The notes under the pieces are model-generated. The model saw only the letters and a list, made by a program, of their open reading frames with translations. It was not told the origin of the DNA and searched no databases. Position numbers and translations under genes: made by a program. From contig NZ_JQCB01000002.1 of NCBI RefSeq assembly GCF_001437435.1, positions 1-46,861 on the forward strand: a stretch of 46,861 bases of DNA, written 5' to 3'. This DNA comes from Furfurilactobacillus siliginis (GTDB taxonomy: Bacteria > Bacillota > Bacilli > Lactobacillales > Lactobacillaceae). Of this stretch, positions 38,382 to 46,778 are shown piece by piece. Position 1 is the first letter of the stretch. Each line of letters opens with the position of its first letter.

Positions 38382-40085
38382 ATGAAACCAACAATCAAAA
38401 TTGTATCAAAAATGAGCATTTGTGCTTTTTCATTACTGATGTTTACTTCGCTGCCAATGGCAGTTAAGGCAGATGCTGTGTCGGAAAGCACACCAGTGGT
38501 TAGCCAAAGCAGTGTTCAAACGCACACTACTGAACAAAAAAGTTCTACTCAAAGTAGTTCTGTGCAAAAATCTGTCGCTGACAAAGTATCTAATCAACAT
38601 AGTACTCCTGTGTCAGAAAGTTCAAACGTTGACACTTCAAAGACGCCATCTGTTGATGCCAGTCTAGGTGCTGATAAGGAAGAACAAACAAAAACGGCTG
38701 TAACAGAGAAGCCCGTAGCAACTACCAGTAAACAACCAGCGACGATAAAAGATGGGTGGATAGGAAACCAGTATTATCGTAATGATCAAGCACTGATTGG
38801 CTGGCAGACTATTGACGGTGTTTGGTACAATTTTGATACAAACGGGCAACGACTAATGGGACAAAAAGCTGTCGGAACTAGTACATACGTATTTGATGAT
38901 CAGGGAAGGATGCAGCATAACCAATGGTTTTGGGATAATAAAAACTACCATTGGCTTAATGACGACGGTAGCGGTCAAACTGGTTGGCGGATGATCAACA
39001 ATGCTTGGTATCATTTTGATGCAACGACCAACATGTCCACCGGGTGGTTTAACGACAAGGGTCTTTGGTATCAATTTGGTAATAATAGAGAAGGATGGAT
39101 GCATACCGGTTGGTTCAAAGACAACGCCACTTGGTATCATTTGAGTAGCAATGGTGTGATGAACACTGGTTGGTTTAATGATGGCTGGAATTGGTATTAT
39201 TTAGAAAACTGGGGTGGCATGCATACCGGTTGGTATAGTGATACACGTTCTTGGTATCATCTAGACACCACCTCGGGAGCGATGAACACTGCATGGTATA
39301 CGGTTGGCGGTCGTTGGTATCACTCTGATTCATCTGGTGCAATGAATACTGGTTGGTATAAGGACGGACGGATTTGGTATCATCTGGCTAATTGGGGTGG
39401 TATGGACACAAATTGGTATAAGGATGGAGCGACCTGGTATCATCTAGCAAGTTGGGGTGGTATGACCACTGGTTGGTTCAACAACGGCTGGAACTGGTAT
39501 CACCTAGCTAATTGGGGCGGTATGGATACAGGCTGGTATAATGATGGCTGGAATTGGTACTATCTAACCGATTGGGACGGTATGGTTCGTAACGGCTGGT
39601 TTTGGATTAATGGTCGCTGGCGTTACTTTAATAATTCTGGTGCTTGGGATCAACAAGGCTATTTTCAGCCATCAGAAACAAGACCATATCCTAATTTAAG
39701 TGCTCATCCGAATGCTTGGCTATCGGTTTCCTTACGAGATCAATCAGTTTCTGTCATTGATGGAAACGAAGTCTTGTACAAAATGATTTGTTCCACTGGA
39801 GAAAATGATGCAACACCGCATGGCACTTATTACATCCAGCAGGAACGTGGCCAAAGCTTTTATAATGGTGCTTCTGGGGAAGGTGCCAATAACTGGGTTT
39901 CATTTAAGGATCATGGCATTTACTTATTCCATTCCGTACCAGTTAATGCATATGGGCAATATATTCAATGGGAAGCTGATAACCTTGGCTACCCGGCATC
40001 CCATGGTTGTGTTCGGCTAACAGTGGCCGATTCAAAGTGGATTCATGATAACGTACCAACTGGTATGCGCGTTGTTATTGGCTAG
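38382..40085 (+). CDS. L,D-transpeptidase with aromatic wall-binding repeats
   Basis: The 567-residue exported protein has a signal peptide (about 1-30, ending MAVKADA), a Ser/Thr/Gln-rich linker (about 32-120), and about 14 repeats of 20-22 residues (about 125-425). The repeats are of the form GWFNDGWNWYHLANWGGMDT, like choline/glucan-binding repeats. The C-terminal YkuD domain (about 440-567) has HG and the catalytic motif SHGCVRL with C543. It would form 3-3 cross-links or attach proteins to peptidoglycan, with the repeats holding it on the wall. GGGGGA precedes the ATG. The 187 bases from the tRNA to this start hold TATAAT (about 38311) but no clear -35. Confidence 0.9.
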   Translation: MKPTIKIVSKMSICAFSLLMFTSLPMAVKADAVSESTPVVSQSSVQTHTTEQKSSTQSSSVQKSVADKVSNQHSTPVSESSNVDTSKTPSVDASLGADKEEQTKTAVTEKPVATTSKQPATIKDGWIGNQYYRNDQALIGWQTIDGVWYNFDTNGQRLMGQKAVGTSTYVFDDQGRMQHNQWFWDNKNYHWLNDDGSGQTGWRMINNAWYHFDATTNMSTGWFNDKGLWYQFGNNREGWMHTGWFKDNATWYHLSSNGVMNTGWFNDGWNWYYLENWGGMHTGWYSDTRSWYHLDTTSGAMNTAWYTVGGRWYHSDSSGAMNTGWYKDGRIWYHLANWGGMDTNWYKDGATWYHLASWGGMTTGWFNNGWNWYHLANWGGMDTGWYNDGWNWYYLTDWDGMVRNGWFWINGRWRYFNNSGAWDQQGYFQPSETRPYPNLSAHPNAWLSVSLRDQSVSVIDGNEVLYKMICSTGENDATPHGTYYIQQERGQSFYNGASGEGANNWVSFKDHGIYLFHSVPVNAYGQYIQWEADNLGYPASHGCVRLTVADSKWIHDNVPTGMRVVIG

Positions 40086-40098
40086 TTGGCGAAGATAA

Positions 40099-40134
40099 AT
40101 TACCATTCGGTGGGTAAGCCGAATGGTAATTTTT
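40099..40134 (+). terminator. Terminator after the first L,D-transpeptidase
   Basis: ATTACCATTCGG-8 bases-CCGAATGGTAAT is a perfect 12-bp stem followed by TTTT. The ribosome binding site of the next gene follows within 10 bases. Confidence 0.9.
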
Positions 40135-40152
40135 GTGGGGGATTTTTAATAA

Positions 40153-41403
40153 ATGAAACGACCTTATTTACTCGGGATACTTGTCGCGTTCGTAATCTCG
40201 ACAAATGTTCAAATCGTACATGCATCAACGGCAATTCAGCCGGAAGTTTCAGGTAAGGCTGCAATTGTCATTGATGCAAAGACAGGTCAAGTATTGGCGG
40301 CTAAAAATGACCGACAGCGATTACCTATTGCATCTACATCTAAATTACTAATCACTTACTTAGTCGAGCAAAAAATTGCAAAACACCAACTTAAAGAGCA
40401 GCAACTCGTTAAAATAGATCCAAAGGTTGCTCGGTTGAGCTTATCACCTGGGCTAACGAACGTGCCGTTGACGAGTCATCGGCGGTACACAGTTCATGAA
40501 TTATTGGAGGATGCTTTACTGCCATCCGGTAATGCGGCAGCCGTTGCATTAGGGAATGTTGTTTCAGGCAATGTCGCTGGTGCAAACAGATCAATGGAGC
40601 GGCTGTTAACGCAGTGGGGAATTAGCAATACACGTATGTATTCACCTGCTGGGTTAACGAATGGATTGATGGGTGAGCTAAAGGATAAGACAGTAGCTGA
40701 TGAAAAAGAAAATGAGTTATCGGCACGTGAATTAGCTATCGTTGCCCAACACCTAATGAACGATTATCCACAGGTTCGTGAGATCACTCGGCAAGCCCAT
40801 GCTGAAACGACAGGCCCGACAGGAACTAAATATCCGTTGAATAATACAAATAAGTTAATCAGGAATCCAGGTAGCCCGTATGTTTTCACTGGTATAAAAA
40901 CTGGTTCTTCGCCATCCGTTGGTGGAAATTTCATTGGAGAGACAACACTCAGTGGTCAGCGCGTGATAACCGTTATCCTTGGTAGTGGTAGTTTCAACGA
41001 TGAACATACACGGTTTGCCGAGACGGTTTCAATGCTTGCAGCAATTAAACAGCAGTTACGCGTAGAATCAGTTGCTACGGCGCTTAAACCTGTCCGCGTA
41101 ATCGGCGCACGTACTAAAGAAGGCAAAGTCAATGTGGCTCTAAATGCATCACCCAAGGTATTTATGCCACGGTCAGATAAAACGAAAACACTCGGTGTTA
41201 CACCTAAGTATATTGATTCAGTAGATGATGCCATTAATTCGCATCAAACGCTGGGGACAGCAACGATAAAGCCCACGGGAACCGAGTATATTGGCAAAGC
41301 ACCAGCAGTGAAAGTACACGCAACGCATCATATTGATCGCGCAAATTTAATTGTCCGTTCTTGGCGGACGACATTTCATGGCAATGATTATCAAATAAAA
41401 TAA
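40153..41403 (+). CDS. D-alanyl-D-alanine carboxypeptidase (serine type)
   Basis: The 416-residue penicillin-binding protein trims peptidoglycan pentapeptides. It has a signal peptide (about 1-25), then the S11-family motifs: SxxK at S61-K64 (ASTSK), SGN near 125 (LLPSGNAAA) and KTG near 249 (GIKTGSSPS). The C-terminal about 120 residues form a beta-rich domain without an obvious membrane anchor. Its tetrapeptide products are donor substrates for L,D-transpeptidases, two of which flank it. GGGGGA lies upstream of the ATG. Confidence 0.9.
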   Translation: MKRPYLLGILVAFVISTNVQIVHASTAIQPEVSGKAAIVIDAKTGQVLAAKNDRQRLPIASTSKLLITYLVEQKIAKHQLKEQQLVKIDPKVARLSLSPGLTNVPLTSHRRYTVHELLEDALLPSGNAAAVALGNVVSGNVAGANRSMERLLTQWGISNTRMYSPAGLTNGLMGELKDKTVADEKENELSARELAIVAQHLMNDYPQVREITRQAHAETTGPTGTKYPLNNTNKLIRNPGSPYVFTGIKTGSSPSVGGNFIGETTLSGQRVITVILGSGSFNDEHTRFAETVSMLAAIKQQLRVESVATALKPVRVIGARTKEGKVNVALNASPKVFMPRSDKTKTLGVTPKYIDSVDDAINSHQTLGTATIKPTGTEYIGKAPAVKVHATHHIDRANLIVRSWRTTFHGNDYQIK

Positions 41404-41427
41404 ACCTTAGAAAGAGGCATATGCAAA

Positions 41428-41964
41428 ATGACAAAACGTAAATCAAAAGTATATATGACAATACTAGTTGCCTTTGTCTTGACATTGATGGGAACTTTTT
41501 CAGCCAATGCAAGTAAGAAGACAACTAAAGCGGTTAACTGGCAAGCACCATCAGAGAAGCGAGCTTACCCAAATTTAACGACGCATCCACATGCTTACTT
41601 AGCAGTTTCCCTTAAGCAGCAACGTGTTAATGTCATTGATGGTAATAAGAAGTTGTATACCATGGTGGTTTCCAGCGGGAAAGATAACACAACGCCTAAG
41701 GGCACTTTTGCAATTCAAAGTGAGCGAGGTGCTAATTTCTACAATGCAAAGTTACAAGAAGGCGCTAACTATTGGACATCATTTTTAGATCATGGTGTGT
41801 ACTTGTTTCATTCAGTTCCAACCAAGGCAGATGGGTCATACAATGTTGCTGAAGCAAAAAAGTTAGGCCGTCCTGCTTCACACGGATGTATCAGAATGAC
41901 TGTTGCCGATGCTAAATGGATTAACGAGAATGTACCTACTGGAATGAAAGTAATTATTAAATAA
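41428..41964 (+). CDS. L,D-transpeptidase (short form)
   Basis: The 178-residue exported enzyme has a signal peptide (about 1-29, ending FSANAS) and a YkuD domain with HG and SHGCIRM (C154). Its catalytic domain is very similar to the C-terminus of the 567-residue protein (shared AYPNL, YFHSVP-like and NVPTGM segments), pointing to a duplication that differs in the presence of binding repeats. AGAGG precedes the ATG. It may be co-transcribed with the carboxypeptidase, 24 bases upstream. Confidence 0.9.
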   Translation: MTKRKSKVYMTILVAFVLTLMGTFSANASKKTTKAVNWQAPSEKRAYPNLTTHPHAYLAVSLKQQRVNVIDGNKKLYTMVVSSGKDNTTPKGTFAIQSERGANFYNAKLQEGANYWTSFLDHGVYLFHSVPTKADGSYNVAEAKKLGRPASHGCIRMTVADAKWINENVPTGMKVIIK

Positions 41965-42051
41965 TTTGTCGTACAGGTCGTTATGCACAACAACTTAACG
42001 TGAACTTTGCTACAATAAAACTATCGATAGCGTGGTAAAGGAGAAAGACAC

Positions 42052-42561
42052 ATGTGGAAGAAAATTTTAGCAGGACTGGCGGTAGTGGCTTGTTTAGTGA
42101 CTTTGACGGCGTGTGGTCAAAAAAGTTATGCGGGTGTTCAATTAACACCCAAAAAGTATGAACGGGTACAAACAGAAACCGACCACATTGAAACGTTGGT
42201 TACTGATTTACAAAAGTTCCGTTATGACGATGCTAAGAGTGCCGATAAAGTTTATAAGATGGCCGACCAACTTAACACTGAATTACGGCCTGGCTTGTCT
42301 GAAGCACAAAAGAATCAGTTGGGTGTTGCTTTAGGCGATGGTCCAACCGGTGTGAAGGGAATTGTGAAAGCAGCCGTCGACAAGCAATACAACTTTGACG
42401 ATGAAGTTGCTTCTCAGTTCCATGCAAACTTCCGGATTGTGTTTGATATGGCTGCCTATGTTGTTGGCAATTCTTCGCAACAACGGACAAAAATTGAAAC
42501 ACAAATGCGTAAGGATACGAATGCAGATACCGAACTGTACAAGATTGGGACGCAGGACTAA
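42052..42561 (+). CDS. Lipoprotein of unknown function
   Basis: The 169-residue precursor has a lipobox LTAC (Cys21) after a short hydrophobic signal. A helical soluble domain follows (TETDHIETLVTDLQKFRYDD; LNTELRPGLSEAQKNQLG; FRIVFDMAAYVVGNSSQQ). GGAG precedes the ATG. No enzyme motif is seen. Its proximity to wall-remodelling genes suggests an envelope role. An imperfect hairpin without a T-run follows at about 42586-42608. Confidence 0.8.
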   Translation: MWKKILAGLAVVACLVTLTACGQKSYAGVQLTPKKYERVQTETDHIETLVTDLQKFRYDDAKSADKVYKMADQLNTELRPGLSEAQKNQLGVALGDGPTGVKGIVKAAVDKQYNFDDEVASQFHANFRIVFDMAAYVVGNSSQQRTKIETQMRKDTNADTELYKIGTQD

Positions 42562-42677
42562 TTTCTAACGAAAATCTAAAGTTGCTTTCTTAATGTTTAA
42601 GAAGGCAGATAAATTGAATCTCCGCTGATTAACTTGCTAAACTATGGTTAGTAAAGTTAGTTAGGGGAGGTTTTTTG

Positions 42678-42818
42678 ATGGTTGCAGTTTTAGTTTTATC
42701 AATTGTTTTAGTTGGTAGCGGCGTCTGGGAATTGATGGGAAAATCGTCTGCCTCACACCTAACAACGAACAGAACAGTGGCGCAACCGACGACGCGCCAA
42801 CAGCGATCACATAATTAA
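42678..42818 (+). CDS. Small membrane protein (46 residues)
   Basis: ATG 42678 follows GGGGAGG at 7 bases. The product has one N-terminal membrane helix (MVAVLVLSIVLVGSGVWELM) and a polar, basic tail. A terminator follows before the rplU promoter, so it is its own transcription unit. Function unknown. Confidence 0.6.
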   Translation: MVAVLVLSIVLVGSGVWELMGKSSASHLTTNRTVAQPTTRQQRSHN

Positions 42819-42852
42819 TTAGGTGATTGGCGACTAATCTGGTATGCTAAAG

Positions 42853-42882
42853 CGGTGCTAACGAATGGTTAGGCCGTTTTTT
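42853..42882 (+). terminator. Terminator before the rplU promoter
   Basis: CGG..CTAAC-GAATG-GTTAG.CCG pairs with a small internal loop and is followed by TTTTTT. It separates the small membrane protein gene from the ribosomal operon. Confidence 0.8.
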
Positions 42883-42897
42883 GTTTGGCATAATATA

Positions 42898-42926
42898 TTG
42901 ACGAGCCGAGTTTAGTTTGATAAACT
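42898..42926 (+). promoter_or_regulatory. rplU operon promoter
   Basis: TTGACG (42898-42903), a 17-base spacer and TAAACT (42921-42926) lie directly upstream of the structured leader. Transcription would start near 42933. Confidence 0.75.
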
Positions 42927-43050
42927 CGTACTGTTGTATTTGTGGACTTCCACACTGCAACCGCACAATCCAAGTATTAAGTTTCGTTGGTTTTCCAACG
43001 AACGCTTGGCTTTGGCGAGTCTAAGACTTTATTTTAAGGAGGTGCACAAC
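42927..43050 (+). ncRNA. Ribosomal protein L21 leader
   Basis: The about 120-base untranslated leader has a hairpin TGTGG-ACTT-CCACA (42941-42954). A second hairpin, CCAAG..TTCGTTGG-TTTT-CCAACGAA..CTTGG, lies at 42970-43009, before the AAGGAGGTG of rplU. Arrangement and sequence match the L21 leader of Firmicutes, thought to mediate feedback control by the ribosomal protein. Confidence 0.85.
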
Positions 43051-43395
43051 GTGTACGCAATTATCAAAACTGGTGGTAAGCAATACAAGGTTGAAAAGGG
43101 TTCACCTATCTTTGTTGAAAAGCTTGATGCAAAGGAAGGCGACAAGGTTACCTTTGAAGAAGTTGTGTTAGTTTCAAGCCGTTCTATTAAGATTGGGACA
43201 CCATTTGTTGATGGTGCTTCAGTTACTGGAACTGTTGAAAAGCAAGGTAAGGAAAAGAAAGTGGTTACTTTCAAGTACAAGCCTAAGAAGAACCAACACA
43301 CAAAGAAGGGTCACCGTCAGCCTTACACGCGTGTCATGATTGACGAAATCAGCGGCGCTACTTCAACTAAGAAGAGCGAAACTGACGAAAAGTAA
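43051..43395 (+). CDS. rplU: 50S ribosomal protein L21
   Basis: The 114-residue protein starts [20 protein letters not shown] and contains the C-terminal [20 protein letters not shown] rRNA-binding region. GTG 43051 is preceded by AAGGAGGTG. The open frame extends upstream through the leader to 42934, but that part is not protein-coding. A short extension ([14 protein letters not shown]) ends it. First gene of rplU-prp-rpmA. Confidence 0.97.
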   Translation: MYAIIKTGGKQYKVEKGSPIFVEKLDAKEGDKVTFEEVVLVSSRSIKIGTPFVDGASVTGTVEKQGKEKKVVTFKYKPKKNQHTKKGHRQPYTRVMIDEISGATSTKKSETDEK

Positions 43396-43428
43396 TTACT
43401 CGCAAGCTTAAGCCAACGCTAAGAAAAC

Positions 43429-43755
43429 ATGATAAAAGTTGATATTTCAAGAAATGCTTCGCAACAGATGACCGCGTTTACCATGACCGGACATGCTGGT
43501 GCTGGAGATTATGGTGAAGATATTGTTTGTGCTGCTGTTTCTGTACTAGCAATCACTGCTGTTAACTCACTGGATGAGATTGCCGACGCTACGCCGACTG
43601 TCGAGTCAGACGATGATAATGGTGGTTACTTGCATGTTGTTATGCCAACGCATAACGCAGCAGCTGATACGATTCTCGCTTCATTTGTACTGGGTTTGAC
43701 CCAGGTCGCTCAGAAATACTCACAATTCATTACGATTAGTGATGGTCACTTTTAA
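43429..43755 (+). CDS. prp: Ribosomal-processing cysteine protease Prp
   Basis: The 108-residue protease removes the N-terminal extension of L27. The catalytic dyad is in GHAGAGDYGEDIVCAAVSVL (His about 22, Cys about 34). Its gene lies between rplU and rpmA, the conserved Firmicutes order, and the L27 encoded next has the matching cleavage sequence. Confidence 0.95.
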   Translation: MIKVDISRNASQQMTAFTMTGHAGAGDYGEDIVCAAVSVLAITAVNSLDEIADATPTVESDDDNGGYLHVVMPTHNAAADTILASFVLGLTQVAQKYSQFITISDGHF

Positions 43756-43773
43756 TTATGGAGGTGTAACCAC

Positions 43774-44070
43774 ATGTTATTGGATATGAACTTACAATTC
43801 TTCGCTCACCATAAGGGGGGCGGATCAACTACCAACGGCCGTGATTCAGCTGGTCGTCGTCTAGGAACTAAGCGTGCAGATGGTCAAAAGATCAACGCTG
43901 GTTCAATCATCTACCGTCAACGCGGAACCCATATTTTACCTGGTGTTAACGTCGGTCGCGGTGGAGATGACACTTTGTTTGCTTTGACAGACGGTGTTGT
44001 TAAATTCGAACGTAAGGGTAAGGATCGCCGTCAGGTTTCCGTTTACCCAGCAACTGCTGAAGCAGAATAG
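43774..44070 (+). CDS. rpmA: 50S ribosomal protein L27
   Basis: The 98-residue precursor begins [20 protein letters not shown]. Prp should cut after LQFF to expose the mature N-terminus that reaches the peptidyl transferase centre. The body ([36 protein letters not shown]) is typical. GGAGGTG lies 7 bases upstream of the ATG. A terminator closes the operon. Confidence 0.97.
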   Translation: MLLDMNLQFFAHHKGGGSTTNGRDSAGRRLGTKRADGQKINAGSIIYRQRGTHILPGVNVGRGGDDTLFALTDGVVKFERKGKDRRQVSVYPATAEAE

Positions 44071-44082
44071 TTTAAGTGGTTT

Positions 44083-44117
44083 AAAACGGGCTAATGTGTA
44101 TGCATTATGCCCGTTTT
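44083..44117 (+). terminator. Terminator after rpmA
   Basis: AAAACGGGCTAATG-6 bases-CATTA.GCCCGTTTTT forms a long stem with a single bulge and a T5 tail. Confidence 0.9.
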
Positions 44118-44144
44118 TGTTTGGCAAAAAATGGAGGCGCATTA

Positions 44145-45221
44145 ATGGATCAGATGAGTCGGATTAACCGAGTGCAGTCAGTTTTGGCACAATTACATAT
44201 TGACGCGTTACTCGTGACGGAAACATTCAATTTACAGTATTTACTGGGTGTTGCTGATTTAGGCGGGGATGGGTGTCTTTTGATCACAGCTACAGATGTG
44301 GATTTAGTGACAGATGCACGCTATGAAACAGAAATGCAGCTGACATTGCCATCTGCAATAAAGGTGCACATTACCCGTGATTATTATGGTGAAGTGACTG
44401 CCTTGACGACGGCTCGAAACATCACGGTGCTGGGATTTGAAGACACGCTACCGTACGCAATTTGGTCAATTCTGGATGAACAGCTAGACGCAGACTTTGT
44501 TGGCTTACATGCCATCGTTGATCAGCTGCGTGAAGTGAAAGATGCTGATGAATTGGCAGCATTACGCCATGCCATTATCGTTTCCAGTCAAGGTTACGAT
44601 GAATTGTTACCACAAATTAAAGTCGGCATGACTGAAATTGAAGTGGCTAATCGTTTGGATGCCTGGATGCGGCAACACGGTTCAACTGGACCGTCATTTC
44701 CGACCATTGTGGCCAGTGGCTATCGTTCTGCGGAACCACATGGCTCTGCAACAAATAAACAGCTGGCTGATGGCGAATTAGTCACCATTGATTACGGCTT
44801 TTATTTCGATGGGTATACGTCAGATATCACGCGTACCTTTGCATTAGGTAAGCCAAGTGAACAACTAAAAGAAATTTATGCGTTGACGTTAGCCGCTAAC
44901 CAAGCAGTGATCGCAAAAGTTCAACCAGGTGTCACCGGTGCTGAATTGGACGCCGTCGGTCGCGACTTAATCACAGCTGGTGGATATGGCCCAGAATTTA
45001 ATCATGGGATGGGTCACGGAATTGGGCTAAACATCCATGAAGAGCCGCAGGTGTACGGACCACGCCAGCCTTATACGATGCAGGCTAACCAGGTGATTAC
45101 GGTTGAACCGGGAATTTATGTACCCAACGTTGGCGGTGTTCGTATAGAAGATGATGTGTTAGTTACAAAAAACGGTGTTGAAGTGCTGACAACTTCACCC
45201 AAAGAATTAAAAATTTTATGA
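44145..45221 (+). CDS. Xaa-Pro peptidase (M24 family)
   Basis: The 358-residue metallopeptidase has an N-terminal creatinase-like domain (about 1-125). The C-terminal pita-bread domain carries the metal ligands: Asp in TIDYGFYFDG and YTSDITRTF, His in FNHGMGHGIGLNIHEEP, Glu in VEPGIYVP and VRIEDD. It cleaves X-Pro bonds of peptides. ATG 44145 has GGAGG 8 bases upstream; the frame open from 44094 covers the terminator and is not used. It commonly precedes efp in Firmicutes. Confidence 0.93.
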   Translation: MDQMSRINRVQSVLAQLHIDALLVTETFNLQYLLGVADLGGDGCLLITATDVDLVTDARYETEMQLTLPSAIKVHITRDYYGEVTALTTARNITVLGFEDTLPYAIWSILDEQLDADFVGLHAIVDQLREVKDADELAALRHAIIVSSQGYDELLPQIKVGMTEIEVANRLDAWMRQHGSTGPSFPTIVASGYRSAEPHGSATNKQLADGELVTIDYGFYFDGYTSDITRTFALGKPSEQLKEIYALTLAANQAVIAKVQPGVTGAELDAVGRDLITAGGYGPEFNHGMGHGIGLNIHEEPQVYGPRQPYTMQANQVITVEPGIYVPNVGGVRIEDDVLVTKNGVEVLTTSPKELKIL

Positions 45222-45240
45222 CGGTTTGAATTGCCTGCTA

Positions 45241-45270
45241 TTGCAAGGGGTGTCCGCGTTACTGTATACT
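45241..45270 (+). promoter_or_regulatory. Predicted efp promoter
   Basis: TTGCAA (45241-45246), an 18-base spacer and TATACT (45265-45270) lie 30 bases before the efp start. Confidence 0.65.
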
Positions 45271-45300
45271 AAGCAGGAATGAATTTTAGGAGGAACAATT

Positions 45301-45861
45301 ATGTCAATTTCTACTGCAGATTTTAAAAATGGTCTTACCATCGAATTCGATCACGCTATCTGGAGGATCGTTGAATTCCAGCACGTTAAACCCGGAAAGG
45401 GCGGTGCCTTCGTACGTTCTAAGTTGAAGAACTTACGGACTGGTGCTGTTCAAGAAAAAACTTTCCGTGCCGGTGCTAAGATGGAATTAGCCGAAATCGC
45501 ACAGGCCAAGATGCAATACCTGTACAATGATGGTTCTAACTATGTCTTCATGAATACTGAAACCTATGACCAAGTTTCCATTCCTAACGAAAGCATGAAG
45601 GATTCATCTAAGTTCTTGCTTGAAAACATGGAAGTTACGGTTACATCATTTGGTAACGAAATCCTTGGTGTTGAAGTACCTAACACGGTTACTTTGGAAG
45701 TTGCTGAAACAGAACCTGGTATTCGTGGCGATACGGCTACCGGTGGTTCAAAACCTGCTACCATGGAAACTGGTTTAGTTGTTCAAGTGCCATTCTTCGT
45801 GAATGCCGGCGACAAATTGATCATTAATACCCAAGAATCTTCATACGTTTCCCGGGCTTAA
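45301..45861 (+). CDS. efp: Translation elongation factor P
   Basis: The 186-residue factor rescues ribosomes stalled at polyproline. Domain I carries the loop [20 protein letters not shown] with Lys near 32, the tip that enters the ribosome. OB domains II and III follow, with the signature [16 protein letters not shown] near the C-terminus. TAGGAGGA precedes the ATG. Confidence 0.97.
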   Translation: MSISTADFKNGLTIEFDHAIWRIVEFQHVKPGKGGAFVRSKLKNLRTGAVQEKTFRAGAKMELAEIAQAKMQYLYNDGSNYVFMNTETYDQVSIPNESMKDSSKFLLENMEVTVTSFGNEILGVEVPNTVTLEVAETEPGIRGDTATGGSKPATMETGLVVQVPFFVNAGDKLIINTQESSYVSRA

Positions 45862-45878
45862 TTAGATTGGAGGCCATC

Positions 45879-46337
45879 ATGCCTGAAGTCAATAACATTA
45901 CCTTAAGCCAGCCCGCTGATGCGCTGGGAACCATTGAAATCGCAACTGATGTATTAGAAATCATCGTTGGTGTTGCAGCCAGTCAAGTTGAAGGTGTTAA
46001 CCGGATGCGTGGCAGCATTGCTAACAACGTTTCTGAATTGTTTGGGCGGACTGAACACAGCAAAGGTGTCAAGCTAACAATGGCTGACGATACCATTGCC
46101 GCAGATGTCTACGTTTATCTTGATTATGGTGTTAACGTGCCCAAAGTTGCTTTAGATATGCAAGACAAAGTGAAGCAACAAGTATCACTCATGACCGAAT
46201 TAACGGTGACTGAAGTGAACATTCACATTGTTGGCATTGTTCCTGAAAAAAATGATTCAGAAATTGACCCTGATGATATTTTTGGCGATCACGCTGAGGC
46301 AGCAACTGATGTACCTAGCAAAGATGGTGACCGGTAG
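45879..46337 (+). CDS. Asp23/Gls24-family protein (YqhY-like)
   Basis: The 152-residue protein has the family body (TIEIATDVLEIIVGVAASQV; GVKLTMADDTIAADVYVYLD; TVTEVNIHIVGIVPEK) and an acidic C-terminal tail. In Firmicutes yqhY sits between efp or acc genes and nusB and is linked to envelope and lipid homeostasis. ATG 45879 (GGAGG 5 bases upstream) is preferred over 45867. Its stop overlaps the nusB start. Confidence 0.92.
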   Translation: MPEVNNITLSQPADALGTIEIATDVLEIIVGVAASQVEGVNRMRGSIANNVSELFGRTEHSKGVKLTMADDTIAADVYVYLDYGVNVPKVALDMQDKVKQQVSLMTELTVTEVNIHIVGIVPEKNDSEIDPDDIFGDHAEAATDVPSKDGDR

Positions 46338-46774
46338 TGGATTTATCACGTCATCAAATTCGTAAGGTTGCATTTCAAGTTCTGTTTGCGAAGCATGTCA
46401 ATGCTGATGCTGATGTTGAAGCACTCTACCAGCAGTTGATTCCAAGTAAACCTGATCAACCAACCATCGTGCCTGAATATTTAGTTACGTTGGTGAATGG
46501 TGTGACAGCACATGAAGCTGACTTAGATGCCTTGATCAACACGAAGCTTGCCAAAAAGTGGTCAGTTGGCCGGCTATCTAATCCAGATCTGATTGTACTT
46601 CGATTGGGACTGTATGAGATGCAGTATTCAGCTGAAGTGCCAACACGGGTTGCGTTGAACGAAGCCATTGAATTAGCGAAGGAATTCTCCGACGATGATT
46701 CACGTCGTTTCGTCAACGGTGTTTTGTCACAACTGACAGAAGCAGACCCAGCAACACAAACAAATAACGATTAA
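46337..46774 (+). CDS. nusB: Transcription antitermination factor NusB
   Basis: The 145-residue all-helical protein (RHQIRKVAFQVLFAKHVNAD; WSVGRLSNPDLIVLRLGLYE; VALNEAIELAKEFSDDDSRR; FVNGVLSQL) binds boxA RNA with NusE to support rRNA transcription. GTG 46337 overlaps the preceding TAG, implying translational coupling. Confidence 0.96.
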   Translation: MDLSRHQIRKVAFQVLFAKHVNADADVEALYQQLIPSKPDQPTIVPEYLVTLVNGVTAHEADLDALINTKLAKKWSVGRLSNPDLIVLRLGLYEMQYSAEVPTRVALNEAIELAKEFSDDDSRRFVNGVLSQLTEADPATQTNND

Positions 46775-46778
46775 AGCG

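Noticed and set aside
38850-39660. Repetitive DNA inside the first L,D-transpeptidase considered as a CRISPR or satellite array
   Set aside because: The repeats are in frame, diverge at codon third positions, and encode aromatic wall-binding modules; no conserved DNA spacer structure exists.
42934-43050. 39-codon N-terminal extension of L21
   Set aside because: The region is the structured L21 leader, and a perfect AAGGAGGTG precedes GTG 43051, which gives the standard L21 start.
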